This document shows positions 53,595-63,118 of a DNA stretch of 64,000 nucleotides, in pieces. The DNA comes from Rhodobacter sp. 24-YEA-8 (lineage in GTDB: Bacteria > Pseudomonadota > Alphaproteobacteria > Rhodobacterales > Rhodobacteraceae). Position 1 is the first letter of the stretch. Each line of letters starts with the position of its first letter. A program made the translations under genes and the position numbers. The DNA lies in the NCBI RefSeq assembly GCF_900105075.1, contig NZ_FNSK01000002.1, forward strand, positions 405,001 to 469,000. The letters are read 5' to 3'. Below the pieces are notes generated by a model. That model saw nothing but the letters and a program-made list of their open reading frames with translations, made no database searches and was not told where the DNA came from.

Positions 53595-55298
53595 TCAGGC
53601 CGCCGAAAGCCGCGCATAGCGCCCGCCACTGACCGACAATTCGGCATGTGTGCCCATTTCGGTGATGCGGCCCTCTTCCATCACGATGATCCGGTCGGCA
53701 TCGCGAATCGTGGCCAGCCGATGCGCGATCACCAGCGTGGTGCGGCCCTCGGCCAGACGTTCCAGCGCGGACTGGATCTCGCGTTCGGTTTCGGTATCCA
53801 GGGCCGAGGTCGCCTCGTCGAGGATCAGGATCGGCGGGTTTTTCAGGAAGACCCGCGCGATGGCGACGCGCTGCTTCTGGCCGCCCGACAGCATGACACC
53901 GCGTTCGCCCACGATGGTATCCAGACCCTGCGGCAGCCGCGCGATCATCTCGGAAAGCTGCGCATGTTCTGCCGCCGCGATGATCTCGGCCTCGCTCGCA
54001 TCGAGCCGGCCATAGGCGATATTCTCGCGCAGCGTGCCGCCGAACAGATAAACGTCCTGGCTCACGATCCCGATCTGGCGGCGCAGGCTGTCGAGAGTAA
54101 AGCCGGTGATATCATGCCCATCAAGCGTGATCGCCCCCGAGGCCGGTTCGTAGAACCGGGGCAAAAGCGCCAGCAGCGAGGTCTTCCCCGCCCCGGACGG
54201 GCCGACAAAAGCCAGGGTCTCGCCGGGATGCACGTCAAAGGTGATGTCGCGCAGCACCGGGCGCGCCGGGTCATAACCGAAATTCACCGCTTCAAACCGC
54301 AGCGCCCCGCTCAGCGCAGGTGCCAGGCGGGCATCGGGCAGATCGGCTATATCGGGTTCGGTTGCGAGCAATTCCTGATAGCGGCGGAAACCGGCGATGC
54401 CTTTGGGATAGGTTTCGAGCACGGCGGCGATCTTTTCCAGCGGCCGGAAGAACACCGATGACAGCAAAAGGAAGCCGACGAACCCACCCGCGGTCAGGCT
54501 GCCTTCCAGCACATAGCCTGCGCCCGCGACCATGATCAGCACCTGGACGCCGCGCATCCCGATGTAATTCAGCGCCTGGCTTGCCGCCATGATCTTATAG
54601 GCGTCGAGTTTCGTGCGCCGGTACATGGCATTGTCATGCGCAAAGCGCGCTTTCTCATGTTCCTCATTGCCGAAGGCCTGAACGACGCGGATACCGCCGA
54701 CATTCTCTTCCATCCGGACGTTGAAATTCGCCACCCGGGAATAGATCGCGCGCCAGGTCGCGGTCATCCGCCCGCCAAAGACCGAGACGATCAGCACCGC
54801 CACCGGCACGATCACCACCGTCATGATCGCCAGCGGCACATGCAGCCAGAGCATCAGCGCGAATGCCCCGATAAAGGTCATGATCGCGATGAACAGATCT
54901 TCCGGCCCGTGATGCGCGACCTCGCCGATCTCTTCCAGATCGCGGGTCACGCGGGACACCAGATGCCCGGTGCGCGATTTGTCGAAATAGCTCCAGGAGA
55001 GTTTCTGGATATGGTCAAAGGCGCGCCTGCGCATCTCGGTCTCGATATTGATCCCGAGCATATGGCCCCAATAGGTCACAATCGCCATCAGCCCGGTATT
55101 GACCAGGTAGACCGCCATCAGCACCGCCGCCGCCATCAGCGTCAGGGACCAGTTCCCCGCCGGCAAAAGCACGTCGATAAAGCCCCGGACCGCGAGCGGG
55201 AACGCCAGCTCCAGCAGGCCCGACAGGACAGCACAGCCGAAATCGACCCAGAACAGGGTCTTCCAGGGCCGGTAATAGGTAAGGAAATCGCGCAGCAT
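53595..55298 (-). CDS. ABC exporter, MsbA/LmrA type (fused membrane and ATPase domains)
   Basis: A 567-residue half-transporter with six membrane spans in the first about 300 residues and a C-terminal ATPase: Walker A GPSGAGKTS, signature LSGGQKQR, Walker B ILILDEATSALD and switch HRLATI. It is expected to work as a homodimer exporting a lipid, peptide or drug. No accessory gene hints at cargo. It lies 82 nt after the GntR gene start on the same strand, but there is no reason to place it in the hydroxyproline pathway. Confidence 0.92.
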   Translation of the reverse strand: MLRDFLTYYRPWKTLFWVDFGCAVLSGLLELAFPLAVRGFIDVLLPAGNWSLTLMAAAVLMAVYLVNTGLMAIVTYWGHMLGINIETEMRRRAFDHIQKLSWSYFDKSRTGHLVSRVTRDLEEIGEVAHHGPEDLFIAIMTFIGAFALMLWLHVPLAIMTVVIVPVAVLIVSVFGGRMTATWRAIYSRVANFNVRMEENVGGIRVVQAFGNEEHEKARFAHDNAMYRRTKLDAYKIMAASQALNYIGMRGVQVLIMVAGAGYVLEGSLTAGGFVGFLLLSSVFFRPLEKIAAVLETYPKGIAGFRRYQELLATEPDIADLPDARLAPALSGALRFEAVNFGYDPARPVLRDITFDVHPGETLAFVGPSGAGKTSLLALLPRFYEPASGAITLDGHDITGFTLDSLRRQIGIVSQDVYLFGGTLRENIAYGRLDASEAEIIAAAEHAQLSEMIARLPQGLDTIVGERGVMLSGGQKQRVAIARVFLKNPPILILDEATSALDTETEREIQSALERLAEGRTTLVIAHRLATIRDADRIIVMEEGRITEMGTHAELSVSGGRYARLSAA

Positions 55299-55366
55299 GG
55301 CTCACTCTGTCAGCCTTCGGGGCAAAGATAAGGCCTGGACCCGAAGAGCCGGATGGTCAAGACCTC

Positions 55367-56380
55367 TCAGCCGAAAGCCGCCACCCTGCCTGTGACCGAA
55401 AGCACCACTTCTGCGCCTTCGCTCAGCCTCGGGCCGCCCATCTGATCGACCTGGATCTCGGTGCCGTTGCAATCGACCCAATAGGTCAGATCATGCCCCT
55501 TGAACTCGACCGAGGTGACGCGGCCCCGGGCCGGCTCATCTGCCCCGGCCTCGCGAATGGCGATCCGTTCCGGGCGCAACGAGAACCCGATCGGGCCACT
55601 GGCCGGGCGCTCCAGCGCGATGGGGCCCAGCACGGTATCGCAGCTTTCGCCCCGGGCCTCGCCGGTGATCAGATTGGTGCGGCCCAGAAAGCCCGCGACA
55701 AATGGGTCGGAGGGGCGGTCATAGACCTCGGCCGCCGGGCCATACTGCAACAGACGCCCGTCTTTCATCACCGCCACGCGGTCGGCGAAACTGAGCGCTT
55801 CTTCCTGGTCATGGGTGACGAACAGGATACCGATGCCACTCGCCTTCAGGAGCGCCCGGATCTCGCGTCTTGTGCGGGCGCGCAGCCCGGCATCAAGGTT
55901 CGAGAACGGCTCATCCAGCAAGATCACCGCCGGGGCGGCGGCAAAGCTGCGCGCCAGCGCCACGCGCTGCTGCTGGCCACCGGAAAGCTCATCGGGAAAG
56001 CGGGCGCCGTAACCCGCAAGGCCAACCATCTCCAGATAGCGCGCAGCAGTTGCGGGCGCACGGTCAGCCGCGCCGAACAACACATTCTGCGCCACGGTCA
56101 TATGCGGGAAAAGCGCATAGTCCTGGAACACCATACCGATGCCGCGCTTTTCCGGCGCAATACCGGTGACATCGCGGCCCGCCAGCCGGATCTGGCCCCG
56201 GTCCGGGGTCTCGAACCCCGCGACCATCCGGAGCGTCGTGGTCTTGCCACAGCCCGAAGGCCCGATCAGCGCAAGGATCTCTCCCGCCGCCAGATCCAGT
56301 GACAGATCATCGACCACGGCCTGGCCTGCGCCAAAAGACCGGCTCAGATGTGAAAGCGACAGCAGCGGCTCAACCGTCAT
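55367..56380 (-). CDS. Fe(3+)-type ABC transporter ATP-binding protein (FbpC-like)
   Basis: A 337-residue ATPase with Walker A GPSGCGKTT, signature LSGGQQQR, Walker B VILLDEPFSNLD and switch HDQEEA, plus the C-terminal TOBE domain of the FbpC/PotA branch (from about residue 240). Its start overlaps the permease stop as ATGA. Last gene of the Fbp-type operon. Confidence 0.92.
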   Translation of the reverse strand: MTVEPLLSLSHLSRSFGAGQAVVDDLSLDLAAGEILALIGPSGCGKTTTLRMVAGFETPDRGQIRLAGRDVTGIAPEKRGIGMVFQDYALFPHMTVAQNVLFGAADRAPATAARYLEMVGLAGYGARFPDELSGGQQQRVALARSFAAAPAVILLDEPFSNLDAGLRARTRREIRALLKASGIGILFVTHDQEEALSFADRVAVMKDGRLLQYGPAAEVYDRPSDPFVAGFLGRTNLITGEARGESCDTVLGPIALERPASGPIGFSLRPERIAIREAGADEPARGRVTSVEFKGHDLTYWVDCNGTEIQVDQMGGPRLSEGAEVVLSVTGRVAAFG

Positions 56381-57987
56381 CTTCTTCCCAATTCCTTGCG
56401 ACCGGCGCCTTCATATTTCAGGATCAGCCCGACGAAAAACGCCGAAAACAGGATGATCGCAAGCGCGAATGGCGCGGCTTCGGTCATCATGCCCTCGACC
56501 GTGCGGCCAAAGACCGTGGTTGAAAGACTGCGCCAGCCGGTGGGCGCCAGCATCCAGTTCAGCGGCAATTCCTTGACCACTGCGATAAAGACCAGGAGGC
56601 CCGCCGCCACCATCGGCCCTTTCAGGCGCGGCAGCGTCACACGCGCAAAGGCGCGGCCCGGCCCGGCCCCAAGCGCGCGCGCCGCCTCTTCCGGCCTGGT
56701 CCCGATCTGCATCAGCGCCAGCCGCAAGGGCCCGAGCGCCAGCGCGAGGAAGGTCATCACCCAGGCGAAGATCAGGACGCCATGGCTCTGATAGGCAAAG
56801 GGAATGAGCGCCAGGGTGAAAAACACCATCGCGAGGCCAAAGGCCAGGGGCGGCGTCGCATAGCCCATCCAGGCCAGCCGGTCGGTCAGGCTCGCAAACC
56901 AGCCGGGCCAGCGCAGCGTCAGCAAAACCACCGGCAGCGCCAGCGCGACCGTCAGCACTGCGACCACCGCCGCCGCCAGGCCCGAATTCAGCGCCGCCTG
57001 GCCCAGCTGGCCCCAGTCGATCTCGCCAATGCCACGCCGCATCCAGTGGCCCAGCACCGCCAGGGGCAATCCGAGCGCAGCGAGGCTTACCAGAATGACC
57101 CAGCCCCAGGCGAGCACCGCCCAGCCGCCAAGCCGGACCGGCCGCCCGCGCCGCTGCACCCCGGTCCCGACCCGGGCAAAGCGGCGGCTCCGCGTCAGCC
57201 GCGCCTGCGCGAACAGCGCAAGCGCCGCCACGCCCAAAAGCATCAGCGAAAGCCAGGCGGCATAGGTGCGGTCAAAGGCACCGGCATATTGCGTATAGAT
57301 CGCGTAGGAAAACACCTCATAGCGCATCAGCGCGATGGCCCCGAAATCGCCGATCACATAAAGCCCCACGACCAGCCAGGCCGAAACCAGCGCCGGCCAG
57401 AGCTGTGGCAACACAACATGGCGCATGATTTCCACCCGCCCGCGTCCCAGCGAGGCGGCGCTTTCCTCAAGCCCCGGATCCATCCCCAGAAACGCGGCGC
57501 GCAAATTCAGGAACATATAGGGGAAAGTGTAAAGCGACAGCGAAAGCCCCGCCCCCAAGAGCCCGTGCAACGGCGGCAGTGAGACCCCGAACCATTCCCG
57601 CGCGAAGCCGTAATAGCCCGAGAGGCCCAAAAGCGCATAGGCCATCACATAGCCCGGCACCGCCAGCGGCAGCGCCATCAGGAATGTCACCAGCCCGCGC
57701 GCCCGCAGATCGCTGCGCGTCACCAGCCAGGCCATGGGCGCCGCGATCAGCGTGCCGATCCCCAGGACCAGCGCCACCAGCGCAAGCGTATTCCCCAGAA
57801 GCATCAGATTGCGCGACCGGAAGACGATCTCCGCCAGTTGTGCCGGCTCGGCCCCGAAGGCGCGTATCACCAGATAGGCCGCCGGCAGACAGGTGCCGAC
57901 GCCCACAAGCCCCGCCGCAAGCAGCAAGACAAGCGGCGGGCGGGGCCTGCGCCCCGCCCGCCCTGATGATGTCACGATGCCCGACAA
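56377..57987 (-). CDS. Fe(3+)-type ABC transporter permease (FbpB-like, two modules)
   Basis: A 536-residue permease with about twelve spans and two EAA loops (SAASLGRGRVEIMRHVVLP near residue 185 and EAARALGAGPGRAFARV near 450), the normal FbpB layout. The apparent start is a TTG at 57987, three nt after the binding-protein stop; a GTG four codons later is an alternative. Confidence 0.9.
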   Translation of the reverse strand: MSGIVTSSGRAGRRPRPPLVLLLAAGLVGVGTCLPAAYLVIRAFGAEPAQLAEIVFRSRNLMLLGNTLALVALVLGIGTLIAAPMAWLVTRSDLRARGLVTFLMALPLAVPGYVMAYALLGLSGYYGFAREWFGVSLPPLHGLLGAGLSLSLYTFPYMFLNLRAAFLGMDPGLEESAASLGRGRVEIMRHVVLPQLWPALVSAWLVVGLYVIGDFGAIALMRYEVFSYAIYTQYAGAFDRTYAAWLSLMLLGVAALALFAQARLTRSRRFARVGTGVQRRGRPVRLGGWAVLAWGWVILVSLAALGLPLAVLGHWMRRGIGEIDWGQLGQAALNSGLAAAVVAVLTVALALPVVLLTLRWPGWFASLTDRLAWMGYATPPLAFGLAMVFFTLALIPFAYQSHGVLIFAWVMTFLALALGPLRLALMQIGTRPEEAARALGAGPGRAFARVTLPRLKGPMVAAGLLVFIAVVKELPLNWMLAPTGWRSLSTTVFGRTVEGMMTEAAPFALAIILFSAFFVGLILKYEGAGRKELGRR

Positions 57988-57989
57988 GC

Positions 57990-58985
57990 TCAGAGCAGCC
58001 CGACCTCACGCAGCAGCGCAAGCGTGCCTTCCAGATCGCCGATCTGGTTCACATCGACCTTCGGGCTGATCGCCTGGACCGCCTCAAGGCTTTCCAGCGT
58101 CGCATGCGGGATCACGCCCGTGACAACCGGATATTCATAGCCCTGCAGCGTGATGAACTGCTGCGCAGCAGGCGAGAGCAGATAGTCGATGAATTTCTGC
58201 GCATTCTCTTTATTGGCCGAGGCCTCGACAATGCCTGCGCCCGCAACCAGCACCAGGTTGCCGATGTCACCGGCTTCGAAATGCGCCTGATCGACCGGGA
58301 AAGCGTCATCCCTGGCGGTATAGCGGCCAAGATAGTAGTTGTTCACCAGGCCATAATCGACTTCGCCGGCGGCAATGGCTTCGATCTGGGTGCCGTTGTT
58401 TTTGTAAACTTTGGCGTCATTGGCGATCATGCCTTCCAGCCAGGCCCGGGTCGCCTCATCGCCATGGGTCAGGCGGAATGCCGTGACAAAGGCCTGGAAA
58501 GAACCATTGGTCGGCGCCCAGGCCACGCGGCCCTTGTATTTCTCATCGGTCAGATCGGTGATCTTTGCCGGAAGCGCGCCCGGCTCGACCCGCTCGGTCG
58601 AATAAACCAGCACCCGGGTCCGGCCCGAAGTCGCCACCCATTTGTTCGACGGATCGCGGAAGACCTCGAGCACTTTTTCATTCTCGGCCGGCGCCAGCTC
58701 TGCGAAAACCGGAGCCAGAGCGCCAAGCGCGCCGGCATCCTGGGCCCAGAACAGATCGGCCGGGCTGTTGGCGCCCTCTTCCTGCAGCAATGCCGCCATT
58801 TCCGAGGTCGAGCCATAGCGGACATCGGTCCTGATGCCGGTCTCGGCCTCGAACTGCGCGATCAGCGGCGCAACCAGCGCCTCGCCGCGGCCGGAATAGA
58901 TGGTCAGCGTATCCGCCGCGGCCATCGAGCCGATCCCGAGCGAAAGCGCAATGCCAGCCACAAATTTTCCGGGTGCGAATGTCAT
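57990..58985 (-). CDS. Fe(3+)-type periplasmic binding protein (FbpA family)
   Basis: A 331-residue family-1 binding protein. It has a signal peptide ending MAAAD, the opening LTIYSGRGEALVAPLIAQFEAETG, and the paired-tyrosine motif LVNNYYLGRY used by FbpA proteins to hold ferric iron. The ATG at 58985 has GGAGGAG 8 nt upstream, which decides the start. The double tyrosine supports iron over polyamine or thiamine as ligand. Confidence 0.9.
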   Translation of the reverse strand: MTFAPGKFVAGIALSLGIGSMAAADTLTIYSGRGEALVAPLIAQFEAETGIRTDVRYGSTSEMAALLQEEGANSPADLFWAQDAGALGALAPVFAELAPAENEKVLEVFRDPSNKWVATSGRTRVLVYSTERVEPGALPAKITDLTDEKYKGRVAWAPTNGSFQAFVTAFRLTHGDEATRAWLEGMIANDAKVYKNNGTQIEAIAAGEVDYGLVNNYYLGRYTARDDAFPVDQAHFEAGDIGNLVLVAGAGIVEASANKENAQKFIDYLLSPAAQQFITLQGYEYPVVTGVIPHATLESLEAVQAISPKVDVNQIGDLEGTLALLREVGLL

Positions 58986-59063
58986 CAGAAGGACTCCTCC
59001 ATTATGCCCCGCCGCCCGCGCGTTCTGCGCCTGCGGATAGGCCGGATCGTGAATCTGTCGCAA

Positions 59064-59089
59064 ATTGTCGTAATAGCTATCCTGACAAT
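59064..59089. promoter_or_regulatory. ATTGTC-N14-GACAAT inverted repeat upstream of the Fbp operon
   Basis: The repeat lies 79-104 nt upstream of the FbpA-type start in AT-rich DNA (extended minus-strand reading GATAATTGTC...GACAATTT). Its position and AT-rich dyad suit an iron-responsive operator (Fur/Mur, Irr or RirA type). The regulator is not in the window. Confidence 0.4.
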
Positions 59090-59180
59090 TATCATCGGTA
59101 ATCACGGATGAAAACCGCAATTCTGACCAAAATGCTATTCGCGGTCCCGGAAGGCTGTTTCTGATGAAAAAATCGAGGCC

Positions 59181-61151
59181 TCAGCCGGCGCAGGCAAAGA
59201 CGGCAAGCGTCGCCGTCTCGGCGATCACCAGGGGTCCCCGCGGCGGCTGAAAGGCGCTGTGGCGATGGGTGTTTTCTGGCAGGATGACCAGCGCTGCAAA
59301 GCCATCCGGCACCACCACAGTCTCCACCGGCGCGCCATCGACGGTCAGGCGCAGCCGGGGCGCGTCGGTGTCGATGCGGATCTCCAGCCGCGTCTCTCCC
59401 GCCCCGCTGGCGCTGGCCGCAACGCTCAGCTTCAGCCGCTGCGCGGGGCCCGGCGCGGGCAGCGGCGGCAATTCCGGTATACGGGGCGCGAGGCCGGTCG
59501 GCGGCAAGAGCGGTTCCATCGCGCGCGCAAGCGCCAGCAGCGTGCTGTCCTCCCAGGCCCGCCCGGCAAGCGTCAGCCCGGCCGGCATCCCGGTATCCGC
59601 CATCACCCCCATCGAAAGCGTCACTGTAGGCACGCCCAGATGCCGGATCGCGAGATTGCCATTCGCGACCCAGGTTCCGTTGCGCCAGGCCAGATCCGCC
59701 GAGGCCGGGGTCACATCGGCATCCGCCGGCCCCACATCCGCCACCGCCGGAAAGATCACCGCATCATAGCCATGCCTGTCCATCCAGTCTTCCAGATCGC
59801 GCTTTCGGGTTTCCTCAAGCCCCCGAAACCCGTCTTCCAGATGCGGGATCCTGCGGAAATCCGCGACCGGATGCGCGCGCGCATGGGCAGGGTAATCGGC
59901 AATATCATCGCCAAAGCCGGTATAGCGGTCGGGCAGCGCGCCGTCGGGCTGCGGGAAAATCGCCGTGCCATCGACCTCCGCCAGCCGGCTGAGGCCCGGA
60001 TCGCCATTGGCGGCCAGAAAATCATCCCAGGCCCAGACCGAGAGATCGACAATCTCGCGCCGCAGATATTCCGGCGACACCAGCCCCCGCGTCCCGATCT
60101 TCGGCGCGCCGGCCCGGTCGCCTTCATAATTCGAAACCAGCGGAAAATCCGAGATCTCCACCTCTGCCCCCGCCGCGCGCAGCGCTGCGACCACCCTGTC
60201 CATCAGCGCAATGACCGATGCGCGGGTCTCGACCCGCTGCCCGGTCGGCCCGCCGATCCCCGGGCTTTCCCCCGTCCCGGCCTCTGCGTCCAGGTTCACA
60301 TACATCGCCGGCAGCGCAAAGCGCCTGCCCGTCAGCGCGGCGGTCAGCGCCGGATAGGAGTGCGGGCGGATCGCGGACGGGCGCGGCAGCGCAACCCAAT
60401 CCTGCGACCGCCACAGATCGCCGCGCGTCTCGGGATCATCGGCCACGATCACGTCGAGCACTTCCAGCAGATCGGCCATGCTGCGGGTATGTGGCACCAC
60501 TACATCCATGGTCGGCACCAGCGGCCAGTTGCCCCGGACCGAAATCAGCCCGCGCGATGGTGTCAGCGCGCAAAGCCCGTTATTCGCCGCCGGCGCGCGG
60601 CCCGAAGACCAGGTCTCCTCGCCCAGCCCGAAGGCCGCGAAAGAGGCCGCCGTCGCGCTGCCTGATCCATTTGACGAGCCGGAAGCGAAAGCCGCTGTCA
60701 GGTAAGCGGCATTCCAGGGCGATTCCGCCCGCCCGTAAACGCCGCGCTGCATGCCACCATTGGCCATTGGCGGCATATTGGTCAGCCCGATCAGCACCGC
60801 CCCCGCCGCTCTCAGCCGCCCGATCGCAAAAGCGTCGTCGCCCGCGACCAGATCCTGAAAGGCAGGCGAGCCTGCGGCAACCGTCAGGCCTTTGACCTTG
60901 TAACTGTCCTTGGCGGTATAGGGGATGCCATCGAGTGGCCCGAGCGCCGCGCCAGACGCGCGGCGCAGATCCGAGGCCCGGGCTTCCTCGAACATCGCCG
61001 GGTTCAGCACCGGCACGGCATTGAGCCTGATCCCCTGGTGGTCATAGGCGGCGATGCGGCGCAGATACCCTGCGACAAGTGCGACCGAGGTGGTTTCTCC
61101 CGCCTCCAGCGCCTGGCGGAGGTCTGCGATACTGGCGCCGTGGAGGTTCAT
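59181..61151 (-). CDS. Amidase signature family protein with C-terminal extension
   Basis: A 656-residue enzyme, longer than the usual 450-500. The triad is Lys81 (GIPYTAKDSY), Ser159 in ASGSSNGSG and nucleophile Ser183 in EETWSSGRAPA. Here the glycine pair before the nucleophile (GGS in most amidases) is Trp-Ser, and the residue after it is Gly instead of Ile. Residues after about 560 form an extra beta-rich domain. ATGA overlap with the deiminase gene shows co-translation, so it may act on a urea-, guanidine- or putrescine-derived amide. Function is uncertain within the amidase class. Confidence 0.82.
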   Translation of the reverse strand: MNLHGASIADLRQALEAGETTSVALVAGYLRRIAAYDHQGIRLNAVPVLNPAMFEEARASDLRRASGAALGPLDGIPYTAKDSYKVKGLTVAAGSPAFQDLVAGDDAFAIGRLRAAGAVLIGLTNMPPMANGGMQRGVYGRAESPWNAAYLTAAFASGSSNGSGSATAASFAAFGLGEETWSSGRAPAANNGLCALTPSRGLISVRGNWPLVPTMDVVVPHTRSMADLLEVLDVIVADDPETRGDLWRSQDWVALPRPSAIRPHSYPALTAALTGRRFALPAMYVNLDAEAGTGESPGIGGPTGQRVETRASVIALMDRVVAALRAAGAEVEISDFPLVSNYEGDRAGAPKIGTRGLVSPEYLRREIVDLSVWAWDDFLAANGDPGLSRLAEVDGTAIFPQPDGALPDRYTGFGDDIADYPAHARAHPVADFRRIPHLEDGFRGLEETRKRDLEDWMDRHGYDAVIFPAVADVGPADADVTPASADLAWRNGTWVANGNLAIRHLGVPTVTLSMGVMADTGMPAGLTLAGRAWEDSTLLALARAMEPLLPPTGLAPRIPELPPLPAPGPAQRLKLSVAASASGAGETRLEIRIDTDAPRLRLTVDGAPVETVVVPDGFAALVILPENTHRHSAFQPPRGPLVIAETATLAVFACAG

Positions 61152-62206
61152 GCCCGGGCCGTGGCCTGAAGCGGGGCGGGCTGATGCTGAGTGATGCAAT
61201 GCACCCCGCCGCCGCGCGCAAAGATCTCGCGGGCATCGACGGTGACGACACGGCGCCCGGGATAGGCGGCGGCAAGGATCTCAGCCGCCTGCGCATCGGC
61301 GCGCGGCTCGCCAAAGCCACAGGCAATGACGGCCCCATTCAGCACCAGATGGTTGATATAGGACCAGTCGTTAAAGCCATGTGCATCCGTAATGGTCTCG
61401 GGCGCGGGCACATCAATGATTTCGAACCGGCGCCCCTTTGCGTCCGTCGCGCCCTCAAGGATCGCGCGGATATTGGCCATTACCTTGTGATCCGGGTGGC
61501 CCGGATTGCGCTGATCATGCAGCAGCACCTTGCCGGGGCCGGGGAAGGTCGCGACAATATCGACATGGCCATTGGTGCCAAATTCCCAGTAATCGCCCGT
61601 AAGGCCCTGTGGCAGCCAGATCACCTTTTCCGCGCCCAGCGTGCGCGCGAATTCCGCCTCGACCCGCGCGCGGTCGGCCAGAGGATTGCGGCGCGGGTCA
61701 AGCTGTACCGTCTCGGTCGCGAACATGGTGCCCTCGCCGTCGACATGGATGCCGCCGCCCTCATTGACCAGCAAGGAAGACACCACCGGCACCCCGGCCA
61801 GCCCGGCGATAAAGCGCGCGAGGCCCCGGTCATTCTCCCATTCCGCCGGGTCATCAGAGCCCCAAGCGTTATAGATCCAATCGACCGCCGCAATCGACCC
61901 GTCTGCCGATTGCACGAAAGTCGGGCCGGAATCGCGGGTCCAGAAATGCTCGATCGGGCGCTCGACCAGTTCAACGGCAGAGCCGAGCATCGCCTTCGCC
62001 CGTGTCATCTCGGTCGGGTCGACGATCATCGTCACCGGCTGAAACGGCGCAATCGCAAGTGCGACATCGGCCCAGGCCCGGTAGCCTGCCTCGCGCGCGA
62101 CCATGCCCTCGCCCAGCGTCGCACTCTCACGCGGGAAGGCCATCCAGATCCGGTCCTGGGGGGCGGTCTCGGCGGGCATGAACCAGTTCTTCGGCACCAC
62201 GGGCAT
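61148..62206 (-). CDS. Agmatine deiminase / peptidyl-arginine deiminase family protein
   Basis: A 352-residue guanidine-modifying enzyme with the conserved phrases MAFPRE, HFWTRDSGPTF, NEGGGIHVDGEGT, NGHVDIVATF and the nucleophile Cys337 in GGGVHCITQ. Classic agmatine deiminases make N-carbamoylputrescine, which an amidohydrolase then cleaves; here the next gene is an amidase. The ATG at 62206 follows AGGAG by 6 nt. Agmatine is the best guess, but related guanidino compounds are possible. Confidence 0.87.
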   Translation of the reverse strand: MPVVPKNWFMPAETAPQDRIWMAFPRESATLGEGMVAREAGYRAWADVALAIAPFQPVTMIVDPTEMTRAKAMLGSAVELVERPIEHFWTRDSGPTFVQSADGSIAAVDWIYNAWGSDDPAEWENDRGLARFIAGLAGVPVVSSLLVNEGGGIHVDGEGTMFATETVQLDPRRNPLADRARVEAEFARTLGAEKVIWLPQGLTGDYWEFGTNGHVDIVATFPGPGKVLLHDQRNPGHPDHKVMANIRAILEGATDAKGRRFEIIDVPAPETITDAHGFNDWSYINHLVLNGAVIACGFGEPRADAQAAEILAAAYPGRRVVTVDAREIFARGGGVHCITQHQPAPLQATARA

Positions 62207-62414
62207 CGGCAACTCCTGTCAGACTGTTGCCCGATCAGATGCCAGAAAGCGCCGCTGGCGCAAGAGGGCGCAAAGAAGGATCAGCCCCCCGGCACAGCGC
62301 GCCGGCTCCCGGGCGGTGATATGGCAGCGCCTGGCAAGCAGCGAAGGCGCGGTGAGGGTCCATCGCAACAAGGCTTAACCCAGGCGCGGGATTTCCAGCC
62401 AGGCCGGACTGTTC

Positions 62415-63014
62415 TTACAATTCAGGGCCACCCTCTGATCCTGCCTCGACCGGCGCCGCTCCGGAATCCAGCAGGCTCCGGATCAGTTCGAAACTGTTTC
62501 TGACTCTGAGCTTGCGGATCATCGAGGCCCGGTGCACCTCGACCGTGCGGGGCGAGCAGTCCAGCACCCGCGCGATTTCCTTCGAGGTCATGCCGCCGAC
62601 CATATGCCGCGCCACCCGCATCTCGGCGGGCGTCAGAAGTCCCGGCGCCGCCCCCGTCTCGATCACGCGATAGGTCCAGATCGCCAGGCGATGCGGTGCT
62701 TTCGGGGTCAGCGTCACCCCCCTGCCCTCCATCCAGACCAGCTGGCCATCGTGGCGGCGCATGAAACGTTCATCGCGGATCATCGGTCGCAGCCGCAGCG
62801 CCTCTTCCGCGCGTTGGCCCAGCCGCTCGAAATCGGTCTCGCCAGGGTAAAGCACCCGCATCGAACAGCCCTCAAGCGCGCCCGGGTCCCAGCCGAACAC
62901 CCGGCCCGCCGCAAGATTGGCACGGCAGATCACCCGGTCCTTCAGCACCAGCGTGGCTTCCGGCGCATGCAGAAAGGCCAGCGCGGCAAGGTCATCGGGG
63001 GCAGAAGACGGCAT
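62415..63014 (-). CDS. PAS-LuxR transcriptional regulator
   Basis: A 199-residue protein with an N-terminal PAS-like domain (about 10-110, EATLVLKDRVICRANLAAGRVFGW) and a C-terminal LuxR/FixJ-type helix-turn-helix (LTPAEMRVARHMVGGMTSKEIARVLDCSPRTVEVHRASMIRKL). There is no receiver domain, so it may sense a ligand or redox state directly. It lies 208 nt upstream of the deiminase gene on the same strand and is divergent from the CoA-transferase operon, so either may be its target. A GTG eight codons earlier is an alternative start. Confidence 0.85.
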   Translation of the reverse strand: MPSSAPDDLAALAFLHAPEATLVLKDRVICRANLAAGRVFGWDPGALEGCSMRVLYPGETDFERLGQRAEEALRLRPMIRDERFMRRHDGQLVWMEGRGVTLTPKAPHRLAIWTYRVIETGAAPGLLTPAEMRVARHMVGGMTSKEIARVLDCSPRTVEVHRASMIRKLRVRNSFELIRSLLDSGAAPVEAGSEGGPEL

Positions 63015-63118
63015 CGGTGTCTCTTTATACCTGGGCACCTACGTATTTCTACGGATTCCGGCCCGGCCTGCAATCCATCAGCATCACCGGGGATCGGACC
63101 AGAGTCCGGAGAGGGATC

